This document shows positions 19,102 through 28,093 of a DNA stretch of 64,000 bases, piece by piece. The first letter of the stretch is position 1, and every line of letters begins with the position of its first letter. The DNA comes from Micromonospora_G sp044458865 (GTDB lineage Bacteria; Actinomycetota; Actinomycetes; Mycobacteriales; Micromonosporaceae): the NCBI RefSeq assembly GCF_044458865.1, contig NZ_JBITIH010000005.1, positions 124,001 through 188,000 of the forward strand, written 5' to 3'. Both the position numbers and the translations under genes were made by a program. Below the pieces are notes generated by a model. The model was not told where the DNA came from. It was given only the letters and a program-made list of their open reading frames with translations, and made no database searches.

Positions 19102-20529
19102 TCAGCCGAGCAGACCGCGTACCTGGGCGTAGAGGCCGAGCACCGCGCAGGCCACCGGCACCACCGAAACCACCATCAGGGTGTCCACCAGGTCGGCGGC
19201 GCGCCCGAGGTACGGCGACGGGGTCCGGTACGCGTAGGTCGCACCGGCGGCGACTGTCACCAGCGCCGACACCAGTGCCGTTCCGACGAGCACCAGCAGA
19301 GTGTCCGTACCAGCGCCGGTGACCAGCGCCAACCCGAGCACCACGAAGCCGAGGATGCCGGCGACCACCAGCGGCAACCGCTGGCGGAACGTGACGAAGA
19401 GCCGGGAGCGCAGCAGCAGCGCCGCCGCGGCGACCGCCACCAGCAGCCGGCCGGCGAAGCCACCCGCGAGCACCAGCAGCCCGACCCCCACGGTGGCGAG
19501 CACGGCGTGTCCGATCAACATGCCGGTGAGAAGTTCCTCGGTACGGGCGACCGCGGCGAAGACCCGCTCCCGCTCCGGCCGCTCCCGTGCCCCGTCGAGT
19601 GGGCCGCCGGCCGCGGTGAAGCCCTCCGTACCGTCGGTCCCGGCGGGCAGGGTGATCGGCGGCATCGGCAGCTTGCCGAACCGGATGGCCAGCAGCGGCA
19701 GCACCCCGATCCCGCAGACCAGCACCGAGAGCAGGATCGCGGCGGCCCCACCGGCGGAGAGCGCGAACCCGGCCAGCGCGGTCGCCGCGCCGAGCAGGCC
19801 GACGGTGGCACCGGCCGCGAAGACCCGCAGCCCGGCGGCGACCCCGACCGCGCCGAGTACGGCGACCAGCAACACCGCCACCGACCCGGCCAGCGCCTCC
19901 GGGGCGCCGAGCCAACGCACCGGGGCCAGCACTCCGACCGGATCCCCGGAGGCGATCAGCAGTGCCCCGCCGACGAACGCGTACGGCACGGCGTAGCCGC
20001 CGAGCGCGGCACCGGCCGCGGCGTCGCCGTACGCGCGGGAGGCCACCACCCCGGCGAGCGCCAGCAGTACGGAGATGACCAGCGCGGCGATCGGCCCGAG
20101 TCCGGCCCCCGGGCCGGCGGCGAGAACCGCGACCAGTCCGACCGTGAGCAGTGCACCGGCACCGGCCAGGCTGGCGCCCCGGGTGGCCGGGGCCGACCAG
20201 GCACCGCCCCGCCGCCGGGCCCCGTCGGCGATCGCCTCGACCACGTCGTCGTACTCCGGCTCGGGCCACTGTGCCCGGGCCGGTACGAGATGCAGCACGT
20301 CGCCGTCGCGTACCCCCTGCGGAAGCAGCGCCTGACCGTTGGAGAGGGCGGCACCGTCGGTACGCCGCAGCACCCAGCCACCGTGCCGTTCACCGTCGTC
20401 GGCCAGCCCGTCCCCGGCGTGTCGGAGCACCTCGGGCAGGAGTTCGGCGAGCGGGAGGTGCTCTGGTAGCGCGACGTCGACCCGGCGCTGGGGGGCGCTG
20501 ATCGTGACCCGGGCAAGCCCGCTACTCAT
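19102..20529 (-). CDS. eccD: Type VII secretion integral membrane protein EccD
   Basis: 475 residues. The start at 20529 is fixed by a strong GGAGGAAAG ribosome site. Residues 1-~80 form the ubiquitin-like cytoplasmic domain (ARVTISAPQRRVDVALPEH). About eleven hydrophobic helices follow from residue ~120 to the end, interrupted near 310-340 by a cytoplasmic loop (ARERPERERVFAA). EccD dimers form the membrane vestibule of the ESX core complex. The gene diverges from eccC-mycP across a 133-bp control region. Confidence 0.9.
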   Translation of the reverse strand: MSSGLARVTISAPQRRVDVALPEHLPLAELLPEVLRHAGDGLADDGERHGGWVLRRTDGAALSNGQALLPQGVRDGDVLHLVPARAQWPEPEYDDVVEAIADGARRRGGAWSAPATRGASLAGAGALLTVGLVAVLAAGPGAGLGPIAALVISVLLALAGVVASRAYGDAAAGAALGGYAVPYAFVGGALLIASGDPVGVLAPVRWLGAPEALAGSVAVLLVAVLGAVGVAAGLRVFAAGATVGLLGAATALAGFALSAGGAAAILLSVLVCGIGVLPLLAIRFGKLPMPPITLPAGTDGTEGFTAAGGPLDGARERPERERVFAAVARTEELLTGMLIGHAVLATVGVGLLVLAGGFAGRLLVAVAAAALLLRSRLFVTFRQRLPLVVAGILGFVVLGLALVTGAGTDTLLVLVGTALVSALVTVAAGATYAYRTPSPYLGRAADLVDTLMVVSVVPVACAVLGLYAQVRGLLG

Positions 20530-20574
20530 TGGCTTTCCTCCATCACCGACTGCCACGGCTGCGCGGACGACCGC

Positions 20575-20607
20575 ACTTTACCTACCATGGGCCAGGCTTT
20601 GCCTACC
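20575..20607. promoter_or_regulatory. Direct repeats in the eccD-eccC control region
   Basis: CTTTACCTACC (20576-20586) and CTTTGCCTACC (20597-20607) are 11-bp direct repeats with one mismatch and 21 bp (two helical turns) apart, the usual geometry of paired regulator sites. On the minus strand the first unit contains TAAAGT (20575-20580), a TANNNT -10 suited to eccD. Confidence 0.4.
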
Positions 20608-20627
20608 GAGCGTCAGGGGGAGATCGG

Positions 20628-20666
20628 ATGAGCGGCCACGGTGCACTCGACGGGATGATGGCGTGA
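20628..20666 (+). other. 12-codon ORF overlapping the eccC start
   Basis: GGGGGAG is followed by an ATG and 12 codons ending ATGGCGTGA, whose last four bases contain the eccC GTG. The geometry allows coupled re-initiation at eccC. The peptide shows no recognisable feature. Confidence 0.35.
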
Positions 20667-23600
20667 GCACGGTTGTCGTCAAACGGCCCCCACGCCGCCC
20701 CGCGCCGGACATCCCTACGGGCGAGTTGCCAGTGGACCCGCCACCGGAGATTCCGGCCGCCGCCGGTGGACGGATGCAGCAACTGATGATGGTGCTGCCG
20801 ATGCTCGGTGGCTCGGTCGCGATGGCGATGATGTTCGGCCGTGGCGGCGGGGCCTACTCGTACGTGGTCGGCGCGATGTTCGGGGTGTCGTCGCTGGCCA
20901 TGCTCGCGTCCTCCTGGGGCAGTGCCTCCGGCACGCCGAAGAAGGCGGAGATGATGGCGGCCCGCCGGGAGTACCTGCGCCACCTGGCGACGCTGCGTCG
21001 CCGGGCCCGGGACACCGCCGGCAAGCAGCGCGCCGGGCTCTTCTACCGGCACCCCGACCCGGCCCGGCTCTGGTCCACCGTGGGCAGTCACCGCGTCTGG
21101 GAACGCCGACCGGCCGATCCGGACTTCGGCGTGGTCCGGGTCGCGGTCGGCCCGCAGACCCTGGCCACCCCGCTGATCCCGCCGGTCACCCGACCACTGG
21201 AGGATCTGGAGCCGATGACAGCCGGCGCGCTGCGCCGGTTCCTGGACGCGTACGCGGTGGTGCCGGACCTGCCGGTCGCGCTCTCGTTGCGGGCGTTCGC
21301 CCGGGTCTTCGTCCGGGGTGAGGCGCCCCGGGTCGAGTTGGGCCGGCCCGACCTGGGTTGGACCGATTCCGGTCCCGGCACCCCGACCACCGGCACCGAG
21401 GGCCCACAGGCGCTGGCCCGGGCGATGCTGACCCAGCTCGCCGTCTTCCACGCCCCGGACGAGCTGTTGATCGCGGTCTGCGCCGGTCCGGAGCGTCGCG
21501 GGCTCTGGGAGTGGTTGAAGTGGCTGCCGCACGCGCAGCACCCGAACCGGGTCGACGCGCTCGGCCCGGTACGCCTGGTCGCGAGCTCCGCCACCGAACT
21601 CGAACAGTTGCTCGACGAGGTACTCGGCAACCGGTCCCGGTTCAGCCCGGCCGGTCCGGCCACCGACGGCCCGCACGTGGTGGTGGTCCTCGACGGCGGC
21701 GACCTGACCGGGGCGGCGGCGCTGGTCAGTGACGGCGGTATCGACGCGGTGACCATCATCGACCTGGACAGCCCGCCGCCCCGGCTGCTGGACCGCTCGA
21801 CGCTGGTGCTGGAGGTGCGCGGCGGGCGGCTGGACACGTACACGATGGACGGGCAGGCGGAGGTCGGCACGGCGGACCGGCTCACCGCGGTGGAGGCGGA
21901 GGCGGTCGCCCGACGGCTCGCCCCGCTGCGGCTGGCGGCGGCCTCCAAGGGTGCCGACACGCCACTGAACACCGAAATGGGCCTGGCCGACCTGCTCGGC
22001 ATCGGTGACCCGGAGAACTTCACCACCGCCCAGGGTTGGGCACCCCGTCCGGCCCGGGACGGGCTGCGGGTGCCGATCGGTGTGGGCGGTGACGGTGGCG
22101 CGATCGAGCTGGACCTGAAGGAGTCGGCGCAGGACGGTATGGGCCCGCACGGGCTGCTCATCGGGGCGACCGGCTCGGGCAAGTCGGAGCTGCTCCGTAC
22201 GCTCGTGCTCGGACTCGCCGCCACGCACTCCTCCGAGGCGCTCAACTTCGTCCTGGTCGACTTCAAGGGCGGCGCGACCTTCTCCTCCCTGGACCGGTTG
22301 CCGCACACTGCGGCGGTGATCACGAACCTGGCCGACGAACTGCCCCTGGTCGACCGGATGGTCGACGCGATCAACGGTGAGCTGATCCGCCGACAGGAGC
22401 TGCTCCGGCGGGCCGGCAACTTCGCCAGCCTCCGCGACTACGAGAAGGCCCGGGGCGGGGGAGCCGCGCTCGCCCCGCTGCCGTCCCTGCTGATCATCTG
22501 TGACGAGTTCTCCGAACTGCTCTCCGCCAAGCCCGACTTCATCGACCTCTTCGTCCAGATCGGGCGGTTGGGCCGGTCGCTCGGCGTACACCTGCTGCTC
22601 GCCTCGCAGCGGCTGGAGGAGGGGCGGCTGCGTGGTCTGGACACGCACCTGTCGTACCGGATCGGGTTGCGGACCTTCTCCGCCCTGGAGTCCCGGGCGG
22701 TGCTCGGTGTGCCGGACGCGTACGAGTTGCCCCGCTCCCCCGGGCACGGCTACCTCAAGTTCGGCACCGAGCCGCTGGTGCGGTTCAAGGCCGCGTACGT
22801 CTCCGGCGCCTTCCGCCGGGACGGGCTCGGTGGGGCCGGCGGTGGCCAGGGCGGTGCGCCGCGCCTGCTGAACTACTCGACCCACCTCGTGCCGGTGCCC
22901 GATCCGGTCACCGCCGCCGCGCCGGTGCCGGAGGGGGTGGCGGCCGGTCAGAGCCTGCTCGACGTGATGGTCTCCCGGCTGGTCGGTCAGGGGCCGCCGG
23001 CGCACCAGGTGTGGCTGCCGCCGCTGGCCCAGGCGCCGGCGCTGGACGATCTGCTCGGCCCGGTGGTCGGTGACCCGGCCCGGGGGCTGACGTTCGGCAA
23101 CCCGGAGTTGCACGGCGCGCTCCAGGTGCCGGTGGCGCTCATCGACAAGCCGTTCGAGCAGCGGCGGGACCTGCTCTGGCTGGCGTTGGACTCGGCCGCC
23201 GGGCACGTCGCCGTCGTCGGCGGGCCGCAGAGCGGCAAGTCGACCCTGCTGCGGACGCTGATCTGCGGCCTGGCACTCACCCACACCCCGGCCGAGGTGC
23301 AGGTCTACTGCCTCGACTTCGGTGGTGGGGCGCTCGCGGCGCTGCGGGACCTGCCGCACGTCGGCGGGGTGGCCGGCCGGCTCGACACAGCGGCGGTACG
23401 GCGCACCATCGGCGAGATCTCGACCCTGCTCGCCGAGCGTGAGCGGCGCTTCGCCGATCTCGGGGTCGACTCGATGGCGGCGTACCGCAGGCGGCGGGCG
23501 GTTGGTGGGGTCGGGCCGGGAGCGGACCCGTTCGGTGACGTGTTCCTCGTGGTCGACGGCTGGCCGACGCTGCGTGGCGAGTACGACGACCTGGAGCCGA

Positions 23601-24670
23601 TGATCACCGACCTCGCCACCCGGGGCCTGTCGTACGGCGTGCACGTGGTCGCCGCCGCGCCGCGCTGGATGGACTTCCGGCCGGCGATCCGGGACCTCTT
23701 CGGTTCCCGTCTCGAACTGCGGCTCGGCGACCCGACCGACTCGATCGTCTCCCGCCGGGCGGCGACGAACGTGCCGGAGAAGACGCCGGGGCGTGGGATC
23801 ACCGCGGAGAGCCTGCATTTCCTGACCGCGCTGCCGGAACTGACGAGCCTCGGCGGCGACACCCCGTCGCTGGTGAAGGCGGTGGCGAGCGGCTGGTCCG
23901 GGTCACCGGCGCCCCGGGTGCGCCTGTTGCCGCCGGTGCTGCCGTACGCGGAGTTGGACATGTCCGGGACGAGCGGCCTGCGGCTGCCGATCGGCATCTC
24001 CGAGGCGGACCTGCGCCCGGTCGTGCTCGACTTCGCGAGCGAACCGCACTTCCTGCTCTTTGGGGACGCGGAGTGCGGGAAGTCGTCGTTCCTGCGTGCG
24101 CTGGCCACGTCGATCACCAACCGGTTCACGCCGGAGCAGGCCCGGGTGATCCTGGTCGACTACCGGCGCAGCCTGCTCGGGGTGATCCAGACCGAGCATC
24201 TGATCGGGTACGGCACCGCGGCGGCGGCCACTGCCGAACTGGTCGAGTCGGCGGCGGGCTACATGTCTCGCCGGCTTCCCGGCCCGGACGTCACTCCGCG
24301 GCAGTTGAAGGACCGGTCCTGGTGGACCGGCCCTGAGCTGTTCGTCCTGGTCGACGACTACGACCTGGTCGCGAGCGGTCCGGCGAACCCGCTGCGCCCG
24401 TTGGAGGAGTTCCTGCCGCAGGCCCGGGACATCGGGTTGCACCTGGTGTTGACCCGTCGTTCCGGGGGTGCGTCCCGCTCCCTTTACGAGCCGATCATCC
24501 AGCGGCTACGCGAGCTTTCCTCGCCCGGCCTGGTGATGTCCGGGGACAAGGACGAGGGTGCTCTGGTGGGTGCGGTACGTCCTGGTCCGATGCCGCCGGG
24601 GCGGGGCCGACTGGTCACGCGCAAGGAGGGTGTACGCCTGGTCCAGCTGGCCCATCTGCCTCCGGTGTGA
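20663..24670 (+). CDS. eccC: Type VII secretion ATPase EccC (fused EccCa/EccCb)
   Basis: 1335 residues from the GTG at 20663. Two N-terminal transmembrane helices (~33-55 and ~62-84) precede a DUF/stalk region and three FtsK-type ATPase domains. Their Walker A motifs are GATGSGKSEL (~500), GGPQSGKST (~852) and GDAECGKSS (~1133). Walker B-like strands include LLIICDEFSELL, VFLVVDGW and LFVLVDDYD. This is the motor that recognises and pushes out WXG100/ESX substrates. The mycobacterial Ca and Cb halves are one chain here, as in most other actinobacteria. No esx substrate gene lies beside it. Confidence 0.95.
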   Translation: MSTVVVKRPPRRPAPDIPTGELPVDPPPEIPAAAGGRMQQLMMVLPMLGGSVAMAMMFGRGGGAYSYVVGAMFGVSSLAMLASSWGSASGTPKKAEMMAARREYLRHLATLRRRARDTAGKQRAGLFYRHPDPARLWSTVGSHRVWERRPADPDFGVVRVAVGPQTLATPLIPPVTRPLEDLEPMTAGALRRFLDAYAVVPDLPVALSLRAFARVFVRGEAPRVELGRPDLGWTDSGPGTPTTGTEGPQALARAMLTQLAVFHAPDELLIAVCAGPERRGLWEWLKWLPHAQHPNRVDALGPVRLVASSATELEQLLDEVLGNRSRFSPAGPATDGPHVVVVLDGGDLTGAAALVSDGGIDAVTIIDLDSPPPRLLDRSTLVLEVRGGRLDTYTMDGQAEVGTADRLTAVEAEAVARRLAPLRLAAASKGADTPLNTEMGLADLLGIGDPENFTTAQGWAPRPARDGLRVPIGVGGDGGAIELDLKESAQDGMGPHGLLIGATGSGKSELLRTLVLGLAATHSSEALNFVLVDFKGGATFSSLDRLPHTAAVITNLADELPLVDRMVDAINGELIRRQELLRRAGNFASLRDYEKARGGGAALAPLPSLLIICDEFSELLSAKPDFIDLFVQIGRLGRSLGVHLLLASQRLEEGRLRGLDTHLSYRIGLRTFSALESRAVLGVPDAYELPRSPGHGYLKFGTEPLVRFKAAYVSGAFRRDGLGGAGGGQGGAPRLLNYSTHLVPVPDPVTAAAPVPEGVAAGQSLLDVMVSRLVGQGPPAHQVWLPPLAQAPALDDLLGPVVGDPARGLTFGNPELHGALQVPVALIDKPFEQRRDLLWLALDSAAGHVAVVGGPQSGKSTLLRTLICGLALTHTPAEVQVYCLDFGGGALAALRDLPHVGGVAGRLDTAAVRRTIGEISTLLAERERRFADLGVDSMAAYRRRRAVGGVGPGADPFGDVFLVVDGWPTLRGEYDDLEPMITDLATRGLSYGVHVVAAAPRWMDFRPAIRDLFGSRLELRLGDPTDSIVSRRAATNVPEKTPGRGITAESLHFLTALPELTSLGGDTPSLVKAVASGWSGSPAPRVRLLPPVLPYAELDMSGTSGLRLPIGISEADLRPVVLDFASEPHFLLFGDAECGKSSFLRALATSITNRFTPEQARVILVDYRRSLLGVIQTEHLIGYGTAAAATAELVESAAGYMSRRLPGPDVTPRQLKDRSWWTGPELFVLVDDYDLVASGPANPLRPLEEFLPQARDIGLHLVLTRRSGGASRSLYEPIIQRLRELSSPGLVMSGDKDEGALVGAVRPGPMPPGRGRLVTRKEGVRLVQLAHLPPV

Positions 24671-24756
24671 TCGATTCACCTCGTTTGCCCCGCCACCACA
24701 GTGAAAAGGGGTAACCTCCGTGCATCATGTTTCCACCGGGGTGAAATGGCCAAGCT

Positions 24757-26181
24757 GTGACAGGGCTGGTGTATCGAGACCGTAGTGCCGGGGCACGGGC
24801 TGCCGTGTCGGCGCTACTCGCCATGGTCGGGGTCGGGGTGACCCTGACCGGTCCGGCCGTGGCCACGGCCGCGCCTCGTACCCGGCCCGTGTTGTCGCAG
24901 GTCCAGCCGGTGGAGTTGCCGATCCGGGCGGACGCGATCCGGGACGAGCAGTGGCAGCTCGACGAGTTCGACGCGAAGGCCCTGTGGAAGGTCTCGACCG
25001 GCGCCGGGGTCACCGTGGCGGTGATCGACTCGGGCGTCGACGGTGACCATCCGGATCTCGCCGGCCAGGTGCTGCCCGGTCTCGACCTGGTGCAGCCGGG
25101 CGGTGACGGGCAGACCGACCCGGTGGGCCACGGTACGACGGTGGCGGGGCTGATCGCCGGGCGGAACGACGACACCCGTGGGGTGGCCGGTCTGGCCCCG
25201 AAAGCCAAGATCCTTCCGGTTCGCGTGCTGGACGCGCAGAACCGCTACGACGACGCCATGATCGTGGCGAAGGGCCTGCGCTGGGCGGTCGACAACGGCG
25301 CCCGCGTGGTCAACCTGTCACTCGGTGGTGCCGGCAACAGCCCCGCCCTGGCCGCCGCGCTCGACTACGCGTTCGTCCGCGACGTGGTCGTGATCGCCTG
25401 CACCGGCAACCGGGGCGTCTCGACGTCGACCGATGTCTGGTACCCGGCCCGGGAGCCGGGTGTGGTCGCGGTCGCCGGGATGGATCGCGACAGCGACCGA
25501 CTCTGGGCTGATTCGATCACCGGCTCGCAGACCGTGCTCACCGCCCCCGCCACCGGCCTGTACGGCGCAGGCCGCGACGGCGGGTACTGGCGGGTCCAGG
25601 GGACCAGCTTCGCCGCTCCGATGGTGACCGCCTCGGCAGCGCTGGTCCGGGCCAAGTGGCCGCACATGTCCGCCGCTGACGTGGTGAACAGGTTGGTCCG
25701 TACCGCGCGTGACCTGGGGCCGGCCGGGCGGGACGACACGTTCGGCTTCGGCCTGGTCGACCCGCTCGCGGCCCTGTCGGAACAGGTCGAACCGGTGCCG
25801 CTCAGCCCGCTCGACGACAACCTCTCCCCCGGTGAGGCGGGCTTCGGTCCGGCCCCTGGGCTGAGCGCGGCGAGCGGATCGGGCAGCCACCAGACCGACC
25901 AGCTCAAGGTCGCCCCGCCGGGTAGCCGGATTCGTTGGGCGGCGCAGCCGGCCGGTGGCCTGGAGGGGGCGAACGGGCAGTCGGGGGTCTGGGTCGGGAG
26001 CGCACTGCTCGTGGCCGTACTCACCGGCAGTGCCCTGCTGGTGAACCGGCTCCAGTACGCGCAGGCCGCACGGAACCGGCTGTGGCGGCCGAGGGGCCGG
26101 CGGGACCGGGTGAGCGCGGCGCCAGAACCGGAAAGCCGCGACACCGCCACTGACGACAGCGATTTGTCAAGCGAATCCTGA
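24757..26181 (+). CDS. mycP: Mycosin, type VII secretion-associated subtilisin-like protease
   Basis: 474 residues from a GTG, 86 bp after eccC. Signal peptide (~15-39). The S8 catalytic triad is intact: Asp91 (AVIDSGVDG), His125 (GHGTTVAG) and Ser284 (GTSFAAP), with the oxyanion Asn218. The propeptide-like N-terminal extension RADAIRDEQW is typical of mycosins. A Pro/Ser linker and a transmembrane helix at ~411-428 anchor it, with a basic cytoplasmic tail. Mycosins stabilise the ESX membrane complex and process some secreted substrates. Confidence 0.93.
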   Translation: MTGLVYRDRSAGARAAVSALLAMVGVGVTLTGPAVATAAPRTRPVLSQVQPVELPIRADAIRDEQWQLDEFDAKALWKVSTGAGVTVAVIDSGVDGDHPDLAGQVLPGLDLVQPGGDGQTDPVGHGTTVAGLIAGRNDDTRGVAGLAPKAKILPVRVLDAQNRYDDAMIVAKGLRWAVDNGARVVNLSLGGAGNSPALAAALDYAFVRDVVVIACTGNRGVSTSTDVWYPAREPGVVAVAGMDRDSDRLWADSITGSQTVLTAPATGLYGAGRDGGYWRVQGTSFAAPMVTASAALVRAKWPHMSAADVVNRLVRTARDLGPAGRDDTFGFGLVDPLAALSEQVEPVPLSPLDDNLSPGEAGFGPAPGLSAASGSGSHQTDQLKVAPPGSRIRWAAQPAGGLEGANGQSGVWVGSALLVAVLTGSALLVNRLQYAQAARNRLWRPRGRRDRVSAAPEPESRDTATDDSDLSSES

Positions 26182-26204
26182 CGACCGTCGGCTGCCTCCG
26201 GCGC

Positions 26205-26216
26205 TAGTCTCGCGCC
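26205..26216 (+). promoter_or_regulatory. -10 box of a probable leaderless promoter
   Basis: TAGTCT (26205-26210) fits TANNNT and is followed by exactly 6 nt and the ATG of the acetyltransferase gene. There is no ribosome site. Confidence 0.45.
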
Positions 26217-26759
26217 ATGACCTACAAGATCGTCACGGAACGACTGCGGCTGCGGAACTGGCGTGAGTCCGATCTGCCGGTGTGGGCGACGATGAACGCC
26301 GACCCCGAGGTCCGCGAGCATCTCGGCCGGCTACTGAACCGGGACGAGGCCGCCGCGTCGATGACCGCGTTCCAGGACGACCTGGACGGCAACGGCTTCG
26401 GTTTCTGGGCGGTCGAGGTCCACACGACCGGGGAGTTCATCGGCTTCACCGGACTGGACCGGGTGGACGAGGGAATGCCGTTCCACGGGGTGGAGATCGG
26501 CTGGCGGCTCGCCCGAGCGGCCTGGGGGCACGGGTACGCCACCGAGGCGGCACGGGCCGTGCTCGCGTACGGCTTCGACACGGTCGAACTGCCCGAGATC
26601 CTGGCGGTCACCGCGCGGACGAACCTGCGCTCGCAGGCGGTGATGCGGCGGATCGGAATGACCACCGACCCGACGGACGACTTCGACGATCCCGAGCCCG
26701 ATTCGCCCGAACTGCGCCCCCAGGTTCTCTACCGCAAGCGCCGCGACCAGCGCGACTAG
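26217..26759 (+). CDS. GNAT-family N-acetyltransferase (RimJ/RimL-like)
   Basis: 180 residues. A typical GNAT type-3 protein: N-terminal ERLRLRNWRESDLP, middle GFWAVEVHTTGEFIGFTGL, the acetyl-CoA-binding stretch RAAWGHGYATEAARAV (~99-114), then AVTARTNLRSQAVMRRIGM. It transfers acetyl groups to amines, probably a protein N-terminus or small molecule. The substrate cannot be read from the sequence. It has its own promoter and lies between mycP and the convergent marP gene. Confidence 0.85.
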   Translation: MTYKIVTERLRLRNWRESDLPVWATMNADPEVREHLGRLLNRDEAAASMTAFQDDLDGNGFGFWAVEVHTTGEFIGFTGLDRVDEGMPFHGVEIGWRLARAAWGHGYATEAARAVLAYGFDTVELPEILAVTARTNLRSQAVMRRIGMTTDPTDDFDDPEPDSPELRPQVLYRKRRDQRD

Positions 26760-26769
26760 CCCGCCCGAG

Positions 26770-26863
26770 GTCAGATGCAGGGCTGCGCGGGGTCAGGTGC
26801 AGGGCCTGCCCGGGGGGTGCAGGGCCTGCCCGGGGGTGCAGGGCCTGCCCGGGGTCAGGTGCA
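26770..26863. repeat. Tandem ~20-bp GC-rich repeats at the 3' end of marP
   Basis: The unit GGTGCAGGGCCTGCCCGGGG is present about three times, with diverged end copies. Some units begin TCAGGTGCAG or TCAGATGCAG. The rightmost unit supplies the marP stop codon and last two codons (CTGCACCTGA on the minus strand), so the array looks like duplication of the gene's own end. Confidence 0.75.
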
Positions 26864-28033
26864 GGCGCCGGTCCCGGTGGCTCGGGTGCGCTCGGTACCG
26901 GCGGTAGCCACCGGCCGGGCTTCCTCGGCGGTCACCGCGAAACCGGTGTTCGGATCGTCCGCGGCGGCGGCGAAGATGACGCCGAGCACCTGCCCGTTCG
27001 GTGCGACCAGCGGGCCGCCGGAATTGCCGCTCTGGACCAATGACCGGATCGTGTAGATCTCACGGGTGACGTCCCCGGAGTCGTAGATGTTCGGACCGGT
27101 GATCTTTGTGACGTCCCGTACCCGGGCCGCCTGCGCGTTGTACGGCCCGTCCAGCGGGAAACCGAGCACGATCGCGTCCGCCTCGCTCGGCGCCTGGCGG
27201 GGAGCGAACGGCATCACCGGCGCGGTCAGCCCCGGCACGAAGATGACCGCCAGGTCGCGTTCCGGGTCGTAGACGACCACCCGACCGTTGTGCCGGTCGC
27301 CTTCCACCTCGACCGAGACCGACTTGGTCCCGGCTACCACGTGCGCGTTCGTCATCACCCGGTCGTCGGCGTAGACAAAACCGGAGCCCTCGATCCGCCG
27401 CGAGCAGGCTGGCGCGGACCCGAGCACCTTGACCACCGACCGCTGCCCGTTCACCACCACCTGTGATCCGGCCAGCGCCGGGTCGGGGGGCGCTACCTGC
27501 CGGGCGCGGGTCGCGGCGAGGCCGCCGAAGACGTCCGGAAAGCCGTTCGTGTCGACCGTGTCGCGCAGTTGGTTGGAGAGCGCCTGTGCCTGGGCGGGTA
27601 GCACCTGGTCGACGGCGTCCAGCAGGGCACTGTTGCGTACCGCACTGGCGATCCAGGGCACGGAGGAGGAGCCGAGCGGAACCGCGACCAGCCAGGCTCC
27701 CAGAAGCACCGCGAAGAGCGAGACGAAGGCGCCGCCGATGTCGTCGGCCTTACGGCCCACCGGACTGTTGATCGCGTGCCGCAGGTGTGAGCCGACCCAG
27801 CCGGAGAGGGTCTGCCCGAGCACCGCCAGCCCGAAGATCGTGATCAACGCGACCAGGATCCGCATCGACTCGCCGCCGAACTGGTCGGCCAGGAGCGGGC
27901 CGAGTTGCAGCCCGATCAGCAGGCCGACGAAGAACCCGGCGAGGGAGAGCCCGCCGATGACAAAGCCCTGCCGGTAGCCGATGATGGCGAACACCAGCAT
28001 GAGCAGGATCAGCACCACATCCACCACCGACAC
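26855..28033 (-). CDS. marP: MarP-like membrane serine protease (CvpA domain plus trypsin-like domain)
   Basis: 392 residues, close to mycobacterial MarP (397). Four N-terminal helices (~5-125) form a CvpA/colicin V-like module. The periplasmic chymotrypsin-fold protease has His231 (MTNAHVV), Asp260 (DLAVI) and Ser338 (SGNSGGP). Cys210 and Cys391 match the positions of the regulatory disulfide described in M. tuberculosis MarP (Cys214/Cys395). MarP supports cell-wall remodelling and survival in acid. The gene is the last of a minus-strand run whose order equals Rv3671c-Rv3674c. Confidence 0.92.
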   Translation of the reverse strand: MSVVDVVLILLMLVFAIIGYRQGFVIGGLSLAGFFVGLLIGLQLGPLLADQFGGESMRILVALITIFGLAVLGQTLSGWVGSHLRHAINSPVGRKADDIGGAFVSLFAVLLGAWLVAVPLGSSSVPWIASAVRNSALLDAVDQVLPAQAQALSNQLRDTVDTNGFPDVFGGLAATRARQVAPPDPALAGSQVVVNGQRSVVKVLGSAPACSRRIEGSGFVYADDRVMTNAHVVAGTKSVSVEVEGDRHNGRVVVYDPERDLAVIFVPGLTAPVMPFAPRQAPSEADAIVLGFPLDGPYNAQAARVRDVTKITGPNIYDSGDVTREIYTIRSLVQSGNSGGPLVAPNGQVLGVIFAAAADDPNTGFAVTAEEARPVATAGTERTRATGTGACT

Positions 28034-28093
28034 AGGTCCAGCGTACGGGGACCAGGGCCCGAAGATGACAGCCCGCTGGTAGTGGTCGGCGAA

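Noticed and set aside
20603..23818. A 1071-codon open frame on the minus strand opposite eccC
   Set aside because: Arises because eccC codons end in G or C. The protein is Arg/Gly/His/Gln-rich without folds, while the plus strand has three Walker motifs.
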